The translations under genes were made by a program, and so were the position numbers. DNA of 64,000 nt from JALZAI01 sp038212215. GTDB taxonomy: Bacteria; Actinomycetota; Actinomycetes; Mycobacteriales; Jatrophihabitantaceae. How positions within the stretch are numbered: the first letter of the stretch is position 1; each line of letters opens with the position of its first letter. The stretch spans positions 1 through 64,000 of the forward strand of contig JBBQUT010000023.1 in NCBI GenBank assembly GCA_038212215.1. Reading direction: 5' to 3'. The notes under the pieces were generated by a model. The model was not told the DNA's origin and did no database searches. It saw only the letters and a program-made list of their open reading frames with translations. Below, in pieces: positions 51,661-60,077 of the stretch.

Positions 51661-51850
51661 GCCACATGGAGCTAACGCGAAACTAACACCGGACCCCCTG
51701 GGGGAATCCAGCAGGAATCGCTAATTCTTCATAAATCGCCGCGTTACGGCGCGACGATCCACAACGTCGATGCGAGGTATTCCCCCGCAATCCTCGCCTC
51801 GATTGCAGCAGAGCCCCCGGCGGACCCCCCGCCTGCCGGGGGCTTTGGCA
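51661..51850 (+). ncRNA. probable 6C-like small RNA ending in a terminator hairpin
   Basis: Two stem-loops with C-runs in the loops lie in tandem: 51767-51802 (TCGA-T-GCGAGG, loop TATTCCCCCGCAAT, CCTCGC-C-TCGA) and 51812-51844 (AGCCCCCGGC, loop GGACCCCCCGCCT, GCCGGGGGCT). The actinobacterial 6C RNA is defined by exactly two C-loop hairpins, the second acting as terminator. The 5' end is uncertain; the transcript may begin nearer 51740. Target pairing with GGG-rich ribosome sites through the C loops is the usual idea. No protein-like frame spans the region. Confidence 0.5.
51812..51844 (+). terminator. strong GC hairpin, terminator of the small RNA
   Basis: Perfect 10-bp stem AGCCCCCGGC / GCCGGGGGCT with a 13-base loop holding six C. 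The following T-run is only TT (TTTGG including the stem T), so it is a GC-rich actinobacterial-type terminator. Confidence 0.7.
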
Positions 51851-51905
51851 CGTGCGCTCCGGCCCGAACTACCCGTTGGCTGGGTCTATCGACGGCTGCC
51901 GGTGT

Positions 51906-52163
51906 CTAATCGCTATCGCGCTCGGGGGCGTCGACTTCGGAGCGCGAGTCGGCATCCGCGCTCTCCGCATCCGGCGCGGCGTCAGGATCGTCGACGTCGT
52001 CCTTTGCGGCCCGGCGAATAGTCACCTTGCCCGACTCCAGGTCGATGCGCTTGCCGCCCGACGAATCGCCGATCTGCTCACGGGTGGATTGCAGGCGACG
52101 CTTCTCCTCATCCATGTGGCGCTTGGCCGGATTGAAGAGGGTGTCGAGACCCCACTGCGTCAT
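51906..52163 (-). CDS. small hydrophilic protein, DUF6191-like
   Basis: 85 aa. The start MTQWGLDTLFNPAKRHMDEEKRRLQSTREQ (about 30 residues) with GKRIDLESGKVTI matches a family of short actinobacterial proteins of unknown function (DUF6191-like, recognised from memory only). The C-terminal 35 residues are almost only D, E, A, S and K, a disordered acidic tail. No membrane segment. The ATG is six bases after TAACCT, so the transcript should be leaderless. It diverges from msrA, and the -35 positions of both genes are covered by copies of the same palindromic repeat. Confidence 0.7.
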   Translation of the reverse strand: MTQWGLDTLFNPAKRHMDEEKRRLQSTREQIGDSSGGKRIDLESGKVTIRRAAKDDVDDPDAAPDAESADADSRSEVDAPERDSD

Positions 52164-52169
52164 ACACCC

Positions 52170-52175
52170 AGGTTA
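52170..52175 (-). promoter_or_regulatory. -10 box of a leaderless promoter (DUF6191-like gene)
   Basis: TAACCT on the minus strand, six bases before the ATG at 52163; identical box and spacing to msrA on the other side. Confidence 0.6.
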
Positions 52176-52188
52176 CGTCGCGCGGGCA

Positions 52189-52268
52189 CCATCGACGTAG
52201 TCGAAAATGTTCGGTCCATCGACGTAGTCGAAAATGTTCGGTCCAGCGACGTAGTCGAAATGTTGGTC
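52189..52268. repeat. three-copy 27-bp repeat with CGACGTAGTCG palindromes between divergent promoters
   Basis: Copies start at 52189, 52216 and 52243, each with CGAC-GTA-GTCG (52193-52203, 52220-52230, 52247-52257) followed by AAAATGTTCGG (third copy AAATGTTGG). The first palindrome covers the expected -35 of the minus-strand DUF6191-like gene, the third that of msrA. The array looks like an operator set for one dimeric regulator acting on both genes. Confidence 0.8.
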
Positions 52269-52275
52269 GAGCTCG

Positions 52276-52281
52276 TAACCT
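52276..52281 (+). promoter_or_regulatory. -10 box of a leaderless msrA promoter
   Basis: TAACCT six bases before the ATG at 52288; -35 position 52253-52258 falls in the third repeat palindrome. Confidence 0.6.
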
Positions 52282-52287
52282 GGACGC

Positions 52288-52944
52288 ATGCTGTTCTCAC
52301 GCAAGACCGAACTCGTCGATCCTGAGCGTGCCCTCGCCGGCCGCGACCACTACGACTTCGCCGTGCCTTCGACGCACTTTGTCAACGGCCGCCCGCTCAG
52401 CCCACCGTTCCCGGACGGCATGCGCACGGCGGTCTTCGGCCTCGGCTGCTTCTGGGGCGCCGAGGAGGTGTTCTGGCAGTTGCCAGGCGTCTGGACGACG
52501 GCGGTGGGTTACGCCGGCGGCTACACCGCACACCCGAACTACGAGGAAGTGTGTAGCGGGCTGACCGGCCACACCGAAGCCGTCCTGGTGGTGTACGACC
52601 CCACCGTGGTCAGCTACGAGAAGCTCGTCGCCACGTTCTTCGAGGTCCACGACCCCACGCAGGGCTTCCGCCAGGGCAACGACACCGGCACCCAGTACCG
52701 CTCCGGGATCTACTACACCGACGACGCGCAGCGCGCGGTGGCCGAGAAGGCCAAAGCTGCCTTCGGGCACACCTTGCAGGCGCTGGGCTACGGGACGGTG
52801 AGCACCGAAGTTGCCCCCGCTGGCGAGTTCTACTACGCCGAGGGCCACCACCAGCAGTACCTTGCCAAGAACCCGAACGGCTATCGCTGCCACGCGACGA
52901 CGGGCGTCTCGTTCCCGCTGGACCAACTGGAGACCACCGGCTGA
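52288..52944 (+). CDS. msrA: peptide-methionine (S)-S-oxide reductase MsrA
   Basis: 218 aa. Catalytic GCFWG at 53-57 (C54), YAGGYTAHPNYEEVCSG, HTEAVLVVYDP and HDPTQGFRQGNDTGTQYRS are all classic. The C-terminus is GYRCHATTGV, which has the resolving-type cysteine. It repairs S-sulfoxide of methionine with thioredoxin in the cytoplasm. The leaderless promoter and the palindromic repeat array upstream suggest tight control, plausibly by oxidative stress. The Fpg gene follows after 25 bases with its own -10 box. Confidence 0.95.
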   Translation: MLFSRKTELVDPERALAGRDHYDFAVPSTHFVNGRPLSPPFPDGMRTAVFGLGCFWGAEEVFWQLPGVWTTAVGYAGGYTAHPNYEEVCSGLTGHTEAVLVVYDPTVVSYEKLVATFFEVHDPTQGFRQGNDTGTQYRSGIYYTDDAQRAVAEKAKAAFGHTLQALGYGTVSTEVAPAGEFYYAEGHHQQYLAKNPNGYRCHATTGVSFPLDQLETTG

Positions 52945-52956
52945 GCGCCGCGGTCG

Positions 52957-52962
52957 TAGGCT
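52957..52962 (+). promoter_or_regulatory. -10 box of a leaderless promoter (Fpg/Nei gene)
   Basis: TAGGCT seven bases before the GTG at 52970; no Shine-Dalgarno sequence. Confidence 0.5.
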
Positions 52963-52969
52963 GACCGGC

Positions 52970-53845
52970 GTGCCCGAGCTACCGGAGGTCGAGGCGCTCG
53001 CCTCGTTCCTGCGCGAGCGGGCAACGGGGCGTGCCGTCCAGCGCGCCGATGTTGCGGCGTTCAGCGCGGTTAAGACCTTCGATCCGCCCCTCAGCGCGCT
53101 GTCCGGCGCGATCGTCAGCGGAGCCTCGCGCTTCGGCAAGTTCTTGTCCGTGGACCTCGACGGTCTGCACGTGGTGACCCACCTCGCCCGCGGCGGCTGG
53201 TTGCAGTGGCGCGAGTCGCTGCCTCCCGCGCCACCGCGTCCCGGCGGCAAAAGCCCGCTGGCGTTCCGGCTGCACCTGGCACCGGAATTCCCGTCGGGGC
53301 CGGTAGCCGGGTTCGATCTCACCGAGATGGGGACTCAGAAACGGCTGGCGGTGTATCTCGTCCGCGACGTGCTCGACGTACCCGGCATCGCGCGACTCGG
53401 CCCCGACCCGCTCACGCTCGGCGCTGACGAGCTGGCTGAGCGGCTGCGCGCGCAACGCACCCAGCTCAAGGGGACGCTCACCGACCAGACTGTGCTCGCC
53501 GGGATCGGCAACGCCTACTCCGACGAAATCCTGCACGTCGCGAAGCTGTCCCCGTTCAAGATCGCTGCCAAATTGAGCGAGGACGAATTCGCTCGCCTGC
53601 ACGCGGCGATCGGTGCCGTGCTCACCGACGCCGTGGAGCGCTCGGTCGGGCAGCAGGCAGCAACCCTCAAGGGCGAGAAACGCAGCGGGCTGCGTGTGCA
53701 CGCGCGCGCCGGACTGCCGTGCCCCGTCTGCGGCGACACGGTGCGCTCGATCTCGTTCGCGGACAAGCATTTCGAGTACTGCCCCACCTGCCAGACCGAG
53801 GGCCGCGAGCTCGCCGACCGGCGGCTGTCGAAGCTGCTGAAGTAG
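52970..53845 (+). CDS. Fpg/Nei-family DNA glycosylase
   Basis: 291 aa from the GTG at 52970, which puts P2-E3 (PELPEVEAL) at the catalytic N-terminus after Met removal. SRFGKFLSVDLDG holds the conserved lysine, GIGNAYSDEILH the helix-two-turn-helix, and the C-terminal zinc finger is CPVC-x16-CPTC (in GDTVRSISFADKHFEY between), ending GRELADRRLSKLLK. It removes oxidised bases such as 8-oxoG or oxidised pyrimidines and nicks the DNA. Which bases cannot be told; several actinobacterial homologues lack clear Fpg activity. Adjacent to msrA, so an oxidative-repair pair. Confidence 0.9.
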   Translation: MPELPEVEALASFLRERATGRAVQRADVAAFSAVKTFDPPLSALSGAIVSGASRFGKFLSVDLDGLHVVTHLARGGWLQWRESLPPAPPRPGGKSPLAFRLHLAPEFPSGPVAGFDLTEMGTQKRLAVYLVRDVLDVPGIARLGPDPLTLGADELAERLRAQRTQLKGTLTDQTVLAGIGNAYSDEILHVAKLSPFKIAAKLSEDEFARLHAAIGAVLTDAVERSVGQQAATLKGEKRSGLRVHARAGLPCPVCGDTVRSISFADKHFEYCPTCQTEGRELADRRLSKLLK

Positions 53846-53851
53846 CTCACC

Positions 53852-53857
53852 TACGCT
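53852..53857 (+). promoter_or_regulatory. -10 box of a leaderless promoter (rhodanese gene)
   Basis: TACGCT seven bases before the ATG at 53865; no Shine-Dalgarno sequence. Confidence 0.5.
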
Positions 53858-53864
53858 TGAGCGC

Positions 53865-54209
53865 ATGCATCCCCAGCAGCTGCCCACCGTCACTGTCGAC
53901 GAGCTTCCCGCGGGCGCTGTCCTGCTCGACGTGCGTGAGGACGAGGAATGGCGCGCCGGGCACATCGCCGGTGCCGTCCACGTGCCCATGAACGAGTTGC
54001 CCAATCGCCTTGCCTACGATGGCGCGCCGATCACTGCCGACACACCGGTCGTCGTGGTGTGCAAGATGGGCGGACGCTCCGCCCACGTCGCTGCCTGGCT
54101 GCTCCATAACGGCTTCAAGGCGATGAATCTTGACGGCGGGATGCTCGCGTGGGCCACCGCGCATCGGCCGATGGTGAGCGAGAGCGCTCAGGTGCCCTAC
54201 GTCGCCTGA
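53865..54209 (+). CDS. single-domain rhodanese-like sulfurtransferase
   Basis: 114 aa. LLDVREDEEWRAGHIAGAVHVPMNEL is the rhodanese start, and the active loop is CKMGGRS with C66, which accepts a sulfane sulfur. VNLDGGM-like end (MNLDGGMLAWA) completes the domain. GlpE/ThiI-like small rhodaneses move sulfur from thiosulfate or persulfides in the cytoplasm. Partner unknown. Own leaderless promoter, so a separate unit although close to the Fpg gene. Confidence 0.88.
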   Translation: MHPQQLPTVTVDELPAGAVLLDVREDEEWRAGHIAGAVHVPMNELPNRLAYDGAPITADTPVVVVCKMGGRSAHVAAWLLHNGFKAMNLDGGMLAWATAHRPMVSESAQVPYVA

Positions 54210-54257
54210 TCGGCCCCGCGTCACGCAAAATTCAGCTGAGCGCGTCACCATAGAAGG

Positions 54258-55166
54258 GTGAGACAAGGATTCTTGCGCCGCGCTGCGCCGCGTGCCGTGC
54301 AGGCGCCTGCCCGTCCATGGGTCGTGGCGCACCGCGGTGGGTCCTCCTCCTCGGCCGAGCACACGCTCGACGCGTACCTGCTCGCAGTCGAGTCCGGCGC
54401 CGACGGCCTGGAATGCGATGTACGGCTCACCCGCGACGGTCACCTGATCTGCGTCCACGACCGAACCGTGAACCGGACCTCGGACGGTTCGGGGGTGGTC
54501 AGCGAGCTCGACCTGGAGGGCCTGCGCAGGCTGAACTTCTCGTCGTGGCGGGGCGAGCTGCCTGGTAGCGCCGACGAGTTGGTGTCCGACACCCCGTACT
54601 TCGCCGGGGTCGCGCCCGACCATGCCGGCGACGGCGGCATTCTCACCCTCGAGCGGCTGCTCGAACTCGTCGCGGACGCCCCACGACGGCTACGCCTGGT
54701 GATCGAGACCAAGCACCCCACTCGGTACGGGGGGCTGGTCGAGAAGGAACTCGTCGACCTGCTGAGCCGCTTCGGGTGGGCCGGGCGACCTGGGCCACCG
54801 AGTTCGGTGCGCCAGCCACCCGACATGGACAGCCGCGTTCTGGTGATGAGCTTCGCACCCACCGCGATCCGGCGGGTGCGCCTGCTCGCGCCCGACATCC
54901 CCACCGTGCTACTGCTCGAATGGCCCATGCCCGTGCATCAGGAACGGCTGCTGCCGCCCGGCGTCCCGATCGCCGGGCCCGGCCTGCATCTGTTGCGGTC
55001 GGACCCGCAACTCGTCGCGCGCGCCCACGCCCGCGGGTATCGGGTTTTCGTGTGGACAGTGGACGAGGCGGCCGACGTCGACTTCGTGACCTCGCTCGGA
55101 GTCGACACGATCATCACCGACTGCCCCGCGGACGTGATCGCCCGACTGGACGCACGCGCACGCTAG
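54258..55166 (+). CDS. glycerophosphodiester phosphodiesterase family protein
   Basis: 302 aa, GTG start. VVAHRGGSS (H25-R26-G-G), the metal site GLECDVRLTRDGHLICVHD with E53, D55 and H68, LETKHPTR-like IETKHPTRYG and late VWTVDE followed by GVDTIITDCP are all diagnostic of GDPD enzymes of the TIM-barrel type. No signal peptide, so a cytoplasmic form that cleaves glycerophosphodiesters to glycerol-3-phosphate and an alcohol. GP-lipid turnover or polymer recycling is possible. It converges with the glutamate dehydrogenase gene (19 bases). Confidence 0.9.
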   Translation: MRQGFLRRAAPRAVQAPARPWVVAHRGGSSSSAEHTLDAYLLAVESGADGLECDVRLTRDGHLICVHDRTVNRTSDGSGVVSELDLEGLRRLNFSSWRGELPGSADELVSDTPYFAGVAPDHAGDGGILTLERLLELVADAPRRLRLVIETKHPTRYGGLVEKELVDLLSRFGWAGRPGPPSSVRQPPDMDSRVLVMSFAPTAIRRVRLLAPDIPTVLLLEWPMPVHQERLLPPGVPIAGPGLHLLRSDPQLVARAHARGYRVFVWTVDEAADVDFVTSLGVDTIITDCPADVIARLDARAR

Positions 55167-55185
55167 ACAACGCTTAGGGGCACGC

Positions 55186-58100
55186 TCAGCTCGGCAGGCC
55201 ACGCATCACGCGCAGCGCCACCGAGAGCGTTGCCAGATCGACCGTGTCGCGGTCCAGCGCCTCGCGAACCGTGGTGCGCGTGCGATCCACCCGCTCGGCG
55301 TTGGCCTGGATCCAGTTGGCGGTCCGCTCATCGGCGGACAGGGTGTCGTCGGTGCCGCGCAGCACAGCGGTCGTGATCGCGGACAGCGCAGCGTATACAT
55401 CGTGGCGCATCGCCGCACGCGCCAGCGTCGTCCACCGGTCATCGCGCGGCAGCAACGTGACGCTGGTCAACATCTCGTCCACATAGAACTGATCGGAGAG
55501 GGTGAAGTGCAGTTCAGCAATCTCTGCAGCCGAGTGCTGGCTGGCCGCCGCGATCTCCACGACGTCGAGCAGTAGGAAAGCGCTGAGCAGCCCGGCCAGC
55601 CGCTCAGCGAGCGCCGCCGGCAAACCCAGCGCCGTCAGCCGCTGCGACTCTGACTGGATGTCGGCGAACTCGGCACCGCGAACGAGTTCGGCGATGATCG
55701 GCTGCAACTCCCGAAGGGTTGGGCCGAATCGCTGGATCTCGGCGGCGACGTCGCTGATCGGGAAGCGCACGTCCACGCACCAGCGTGTAGCGCGGTCGAT
55801 GAGTCGCCGCATCTCCTGATACGCCGCGTGTTGCGCGGACGTTGGCACCAGATTGTCCAGCGCCTCGATGTCGCGCCATAGCGTCGGCAGGTCGAAAATC
55901 TCGCGCACGACGCTGTAGGCACGAACGATCTGCGCGACCTCTGCGCCTGTCTCCTCGATGGCGCGGTGCACGAACGTCGTACCGCTTCGGTTGATCATGT
56001 CGTTTACGACGACCGTCGTGACGATCTCGCGGCGCAAGGGATGGGTGGCGATGACATCGGCGAACCGTTCACTGATGCGCGGCGGGAAGTAGCTCGCGAG
56101 CACCCGCTGGAACCACGCCTCCTCGGGCAGGGTGGACGCCTCGAGGTGGCGCATCAGGGTGATTTTCGAGTAGGCGACCAACACGGCGTTCTCGGGCGAC
56201 AGCAGGCCCAGGCCTTCAGCCTCGCGCCGCTCGATCTCCTTGTCGGAGGGCAGGAACTCGATGGCTCGATCCAGCTCGCCATGCTGCTCGAGTCGCTTCA
56301 TGAACCGCTGGTGCACCGAGACAAGCGCCGGGCTGAGCTTGCGGGCCATCGCGAGCAACACGTTCTGCTCGTAGTTGTCGCAGAGCACGTGTGCCGCGAC
56401 GTCATCGGTCACCGACACGAGCAGGTCGTTGCGTTCGGCGCGATCGATGGTTCCCGCGTCCACGGCCCGATCGAGCAGGATCTTGAGGTTCACCTCGTGA
56501 TCGGAGGTGTCCACACCGGCCGAGTTGTCGATCGCGTCGGTGTTGATCCGGCCACCTGCGGCTGCGAACTCGACCCGACCGAGCTGGGTGAAGCCGAGGT
56601 TGCCGCCCTCGCCGACGACGCGCGCGCGCAACTGGTTGCCGTCCGCACGCAACTGGTCGTTGGCCTTGTCACCCGCGGCCAGCTGGCTTTCGGTGGAGGC
56701 CTTCACATAGGTGCCGATCCCCCCGTTCCAGAGCAGATCCACCGGAGCCACCAGGATGGCGCGCAACAATTCGGTCGGCGTCAGCTTGGCCGTGCCCTCA
56801 GGCAGGTCCAGCACCTCGGCGATCTCCGCCGAGATCGGGACGGACTTGAGCGTGCGCGAAAAAACGCCGCCGCCGGCGGAGATGAGCTCGGTGTCGTAGT
56901 CCGCCCATGACGAGCGCGGCAGCTCGAACAGTCGCCGACGCTCGGCGAACGACGTCGCGGCGACTGGGGAAGGATCCAGGAAGATGTGCCGGTGATCGAA
57001 TGCAGCGATGAGGCGGATGTGCTCGGACAGCAGCATGCCGTTGCCGAACACGTCCCCCGACATGTCCCCGACTCCGACGACGGTGAACTCTTGCGTCTGC
57101 GTGTCGAGGCCGAGCTCGCGGAAGTGGTACTTGACCGATTCCCACGCACCGCGAGCGGTGATGCCCATGACCTTGTGGTCGTAGCCGACCGATCCGCCCG
57201 AGGCGAACGCGTCGCCCAGCCAGAATCCGTAGTCCTCGGCGATCCCGTTGGCAATGTCGCTGAAGGTCGCGGTGCCCTTGTCGGCGGCCACCACGAGGTA
57301 CGCGTCGTCACCGTCGTAGCGGCGCGTCTGCACGGGCGGCGCCACCGTCTGCGTGCCGTCCGAAGCCGTCACGTAGTTGTCGGTGAGATCGAGCAGGCAG
57401 GAGATGAAGGTGCGGTAACAGGCAATGCCCTCGGCGAGCCACGCCTCGCGGTCGACTGCCGCCTCCGGCAGTTGTTTGGCGACGAAGCCGCCCTTCGCGC
57501 CGGTCGGGACGATGACGGCGTTCTTCACCATCTGCGCCTTGACCAGGCCGAGAACCTCGGTGCGGAAGTCCTCACGCCGGTCCGACCAGCGCAGCCCGCC
57601 GCGCGCCACCGCACCGAAGCGCAGGTGCACGCCCTCGACCCGCGGCGAGTACACCCAAATCTCGAATCGCGGACGCGGCTCGGGCAACCCCGCGATACGG
57701 TGCGGCTCGAGCTTCACCGCGACGGCTTGACGGCGCACGCCGTTGTCATCGGTGCGGTACGCATTCGTGCGCAACGTCGCCAGCACGAGCGAGAGGAACG
57801 AGCGCAGGATGGAGTCCTGGTCGAGGCTGCTCACCTGCCCTAGCAGCTCCTCGATCGCCGCGCAGCGAGTCGCCCCCTCGTCGCCATCGCGGGCAGGGTC
57901 GAAGCGCGCCTCGAACAGCTGCACGAGCGCGCACGCGATCTTCGGGTGATCGGTAAGTGCCTGCTCGATGTAGCCCTGGCTGAACGGCGTTCCAGCCTGG
58001 CGCATGTACTTCGCGTAACACCGGAGGATGTTTGCCTGCCACCAGGTGAGATCCGCCTGCACGACGAGTGCGTTGAACTTGTCCTGTTCCAGCCGAAAGC

Positions 58101-59937
58101 GCCACAGCAGGGCGATCGTGTCGACCACGTTCGTCGCTCGGGTCTCGTTGAAGTCGACGCCCGGTGGTAGTCGCAGCCCGAAATCGTAAATCCACACGTC
58201 ATCGGCGCCCTCGAGACCTACCTCGTACGGTCGCTCGTCGAGCACTTCGATCCCCATCTGGGTGAAGATCGGCAAGGCCTTCGCCAACGACACCGGACGG
58301 CCGGTGCGAAACACTTTCAGCCGCCGGTCGGCGCTGTCCTGAGCCGAGCAGGTGTCCAGCGCGAACGCGAGCCCGTCGTCAGCGGGAAGCTCGTCCAGGA
58401 TGCTCAGATCCCGCACGCCGATCTCGGCTCCGAAATCCTCCTTGTAGGCCTCGGGAAGCGCGCCGCGGTAGGTGTTGATCAGGCGAGCGCCCTTTTCCTC
58501 GCCATGCCGCTGTACCAGCAGGTCGGCCAGGTCGTCGGACCATCGGCGGGTCGCCTTGGTGACTGCGCCCTCGACGGTCGGACGGTCGGGGGACGGCGGC
58601 TGGGTGCCCGGGCGCACCGCGATCAGGAACTGCATCCGGGCCAGGCCCATCTCGACGATGCGGTCCTCCCGTCCGATGACCTCGCCCGGCCAGAACTGGC
58701 GAATGACGGCGTTGATCCGGCGGCGCGTGTCCGGCCCGAGCCGCTCGGCCGGCAGGTAGACCAGCACGCTGACGAAGTCGCGGTTGAGGTGGATGCGGGC
58801 GAATACGCCGACGGCGTTGCGCTCGGCGCGATCGACCACCAGCTGCGCCAGACGCATCAGATCCGCTGTCGGTGCCTCGAGCAGCTCGTCGCGCGGTAGC
58901 GTGCGCAGCGCCGCCAGCGTCTGGCGGCCGGTGTGGCTGTCGGCGCGCACACCCGAACGCAGCATGATCTCAGCGATGCGGCGCCGCACTACCGGCACAC
59001 GGGCCACCGTGCTGTCCTCGGCATTGGTGATCAATCCGAGGAACACGTGCACGAGCTGGGCCTCACCTGCTCGAGGTGGAGCGATGACGGTCACGCAGTC
59101 ATAGCGCGCAGCCCGCCGCACCGTCGAGACCAGTGGCGACTTGAAGATGACCAACGGTGCGCCGCTGCGGAACGCCGGCAGCAGCTCCAGCGGCGAGATT
59201 CGGGCCGCGCCGCGCAGCACGCCCTCGGCGTCCTCCGCCTGGCCCCGGGCGAGCGGGTTGGCCAGCTCGTTCGCTGAGTACGCAGCGTGGCCGAGGATCA
59301 GGTAGTTGCCGTCGGAGAGCCAGCGCAGCAGCGCCCCGGCCTCCTCGCTCAGCTCGCGGTCGAACTCGCCCGGGTCGGCTTCGAGCCGGTCTGCGAGCTC
59401 GCGAATTCGCGCGTACATGGCCGGAGCGTCGGCAACGGCGTGGTGTATGTCGGAGAGCACCCGCTGCAGCCCTTCGGCCAGCTCAGCATGCTCGGCAAGC
59501 GGCACGTGGCCAAGCTCGACGCGGGTCCAGGATTCGACCACGGCGCCGTCCGGAACCACCGCGTTGTCGTCGATGTCGAGCACGCGCTCGAGGCGGCCGG
59601 CGGTGTCGCGCGCGACGACCAGTTGCGGGTGCAGAACGGCTTCCGGGTGCAGCCCGCGGCGGGCGAATTCGGCGCGCAGCGAATCGACGACGTAGCGGAC
59701 GTCCTTCGTCACGATGTCGATCGCGGTCCTCCGGGAACCAAGCTCGACCACCCGCAGCAGCGTCTGGTCGGGCCGACGGACCATCCCGAATTGCAGGGCG
59801 TCGCGCGCCAGGGCCAGCAGGCTGTCTTCGTCGCGCCCGGGCATTTGAGTGTCCGCGTGGACGAGATAGCGACGATTGAACGCGTCCTCGTCGACGCTGT
59901 TGTGCGCTATGACGCTTTCCATTGTGACTTCGTGCAT
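55186..59937 (-). CDS. large NAD-dependent glutamate dehydrogenase (GDH-180 class)
   Basis: 1583 aa from the ATG at 59937 (AAGGTG about ten bases upstream); a GTG at 59949 would add four residues. The family is about 1600 aa with N-terminal ACT/regulatory parts, then the catalytic domain: VPTGAKGGFVAKQLP near residue 813, the Rossmann motif VGVGDMSGDVFGNGM near 960, and the DLLWNGGIGTYVK and NLGFTQLGRVEFAAAGG parts further on. It oxidatively deaminates glutamate to 2-oxoglutarate with NAD+, linking nitrogen and carbon metabolism; in mycobacteria and Streptomyces it is regulated by amino acids and kinases. The preceding glutamate-cysteine ligase gene lies on the same strand after about 140 bases. 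Confidence 0.93.
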   Translation of the reverse strand: MHEVTMESVIAHNSVDEDAFNRRYLVHADTQMPGRDEDSLLALARDALQFGMVRRPDQTLLRVVELGSRRTAIDIVTKDVRYVVDSLRAEFARRGLHPEAVLHPQLVVARDTAGRLERVLDIDDNAVVPDGAVVESWTRVELGHVPLAEHAELAEGLQRVLSDIHHAVADAPAMYARIRELADRLEADPGEFDRELSEEAGALLRWLSDGNYLILGHAAYSANELANPLARGQAEDAEGVLRGAARISPLELLPAFRSGAPLVIFKSPLVSTVRRAARYDCVTVIAPPRAGEAQLVHVFLGLITNAEDSTVARVPVVRRRIAEIMLRSGVRADSHTGRQTLAALRTLPRDELLEAPTADLMRLAQLVVDRAERNAVGVFARIHLNRDFVSVLVYLPAERLGPDTRRRINAVIRQFWPGEVIGREDRIVEMGLARMQFLIAVRPGTQPPSPDRPTVEGAVTKATRRWSDDLADLLVQRHGEEKGARLINTYRGALPEAYKEDFGAEIGVRDLSILDELPADDGLAFALDTCSAQDSADRRLKVFRTGRPVSLAKALPIFTQMGIEVLDERPYEVGLEGADDVWIYDFGLRLPPGVDFNETRATNVVDTIALLWRFRLEQDKFNALVVQADLTWWQANILRCYAKYMRQAGTPFSQGYIEQALTDHPKIACALVQLFEARFDPARDGDEGATRCAAIEELLGQVSSLDQDSILRSFLSLVLATLRTNAYRTDDNGVRRQAVAVKLEPHRIAGLPEPRPRFEIWVYSPRVEGVHLRFGAVARGGLRWSDRREDFRTEVLGLVKAQMVKNAVIVPTGAKGGFVAKQLPEAAVDREAWLAEGIACYRTFISCLLDLTDNYVTASDGTQTVAPPVQTRRYDGDDAYLVVAADKGTATFSDIANGIAEDYGFWLGDAFASGGSVGYDHKVMGITARGAWESVKYHFRELGLDTQTQEFTVVGVGDMSGDVFGNGMLLSEHIRLIAAFDHRHIFLDPSPVAATSFAERRRLFELPRSSWADYDTELISAGGGVFSRTLKSVPISAEIAEVLDLPEGTAKLTPTELLRAILVAPVDLLWNGGIGTYVKASTESQLAAGDKANDQLRADGNQLRARVVGEGGNLGFTQLGRVEFAAAGGRINTDAIDNSAGVDTSDHEVNLKILLDRAVDAGTIDRAERNDLLVSVTDDVAAHVLCDNYEQNVLLAMARKLSPALVSVHQRFMKRLEQHGELDRAIEFLPSDKEIERREAEGLGLLSPENAVLVAYSKITLMRHLEASTLPEEAWFQRVLASYFPPRISERFADVIATHPLRREIVTTVVVNDMINRSGTTFVHRAIEETGAEVAQIVRAYSVVREIFDLPTLWRDIEALDNLVPTSAQHAAYQEMRRLIDRATRWCVDVRFPISDVAAEIQRFGPTLRELQPIIAELVRGAEFADIQSESQRLTALGLPAALAERLAGLLSAFLLLDVVEIAAASQHSAAEIAELHFTLSDQFYVDEMLTSVTLLPRDDRWTTLARAAMRHDVYAALSAITTAVLRGTDDTLSADERTANWIQANAERVDRTRTTVREALDRDTVDLATLSVALRVMRGLPS

Positions 59938-59949
59938 TCTCGTGGACAC

Positions 59950-60077
59950 CTTCTGTCACTGACGTTGTGACCGCTGCTTCACGATGCGGGCCGCCGACGC
60001 GCCGCCAGCGTGTTACCCGTCGGACATCCTCCCACTCGCAGGCCCGATTCGCTCCCCACGGGTTACGGGCGCTGCCG
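59950..60077. other. intergenic gap between glutamate dehydrogenase and the ligase gene
   Basis: About 130 bases without a gene-like frame or tRNA. It must hold the glutamate dehydrogenase promoter on the minus strand; no clear box could be fixed. Confidence 0.4.

Noticed and set aside
51661..51850. c-di-AMP (ydaO) or other riboswitch
   Set aside because: GGGAATCC and GCTAA pieces are reminiscent of ydaO, but no cell-wall hydrolase gene follows and the two C-loop hairpins fit 6C RNA better.
52189..52268. CRISPR array
   Set aside because: Only three copies, no spacers between them (units are directly adjacent) and no cas genes; the palindromes fit an operator array better.
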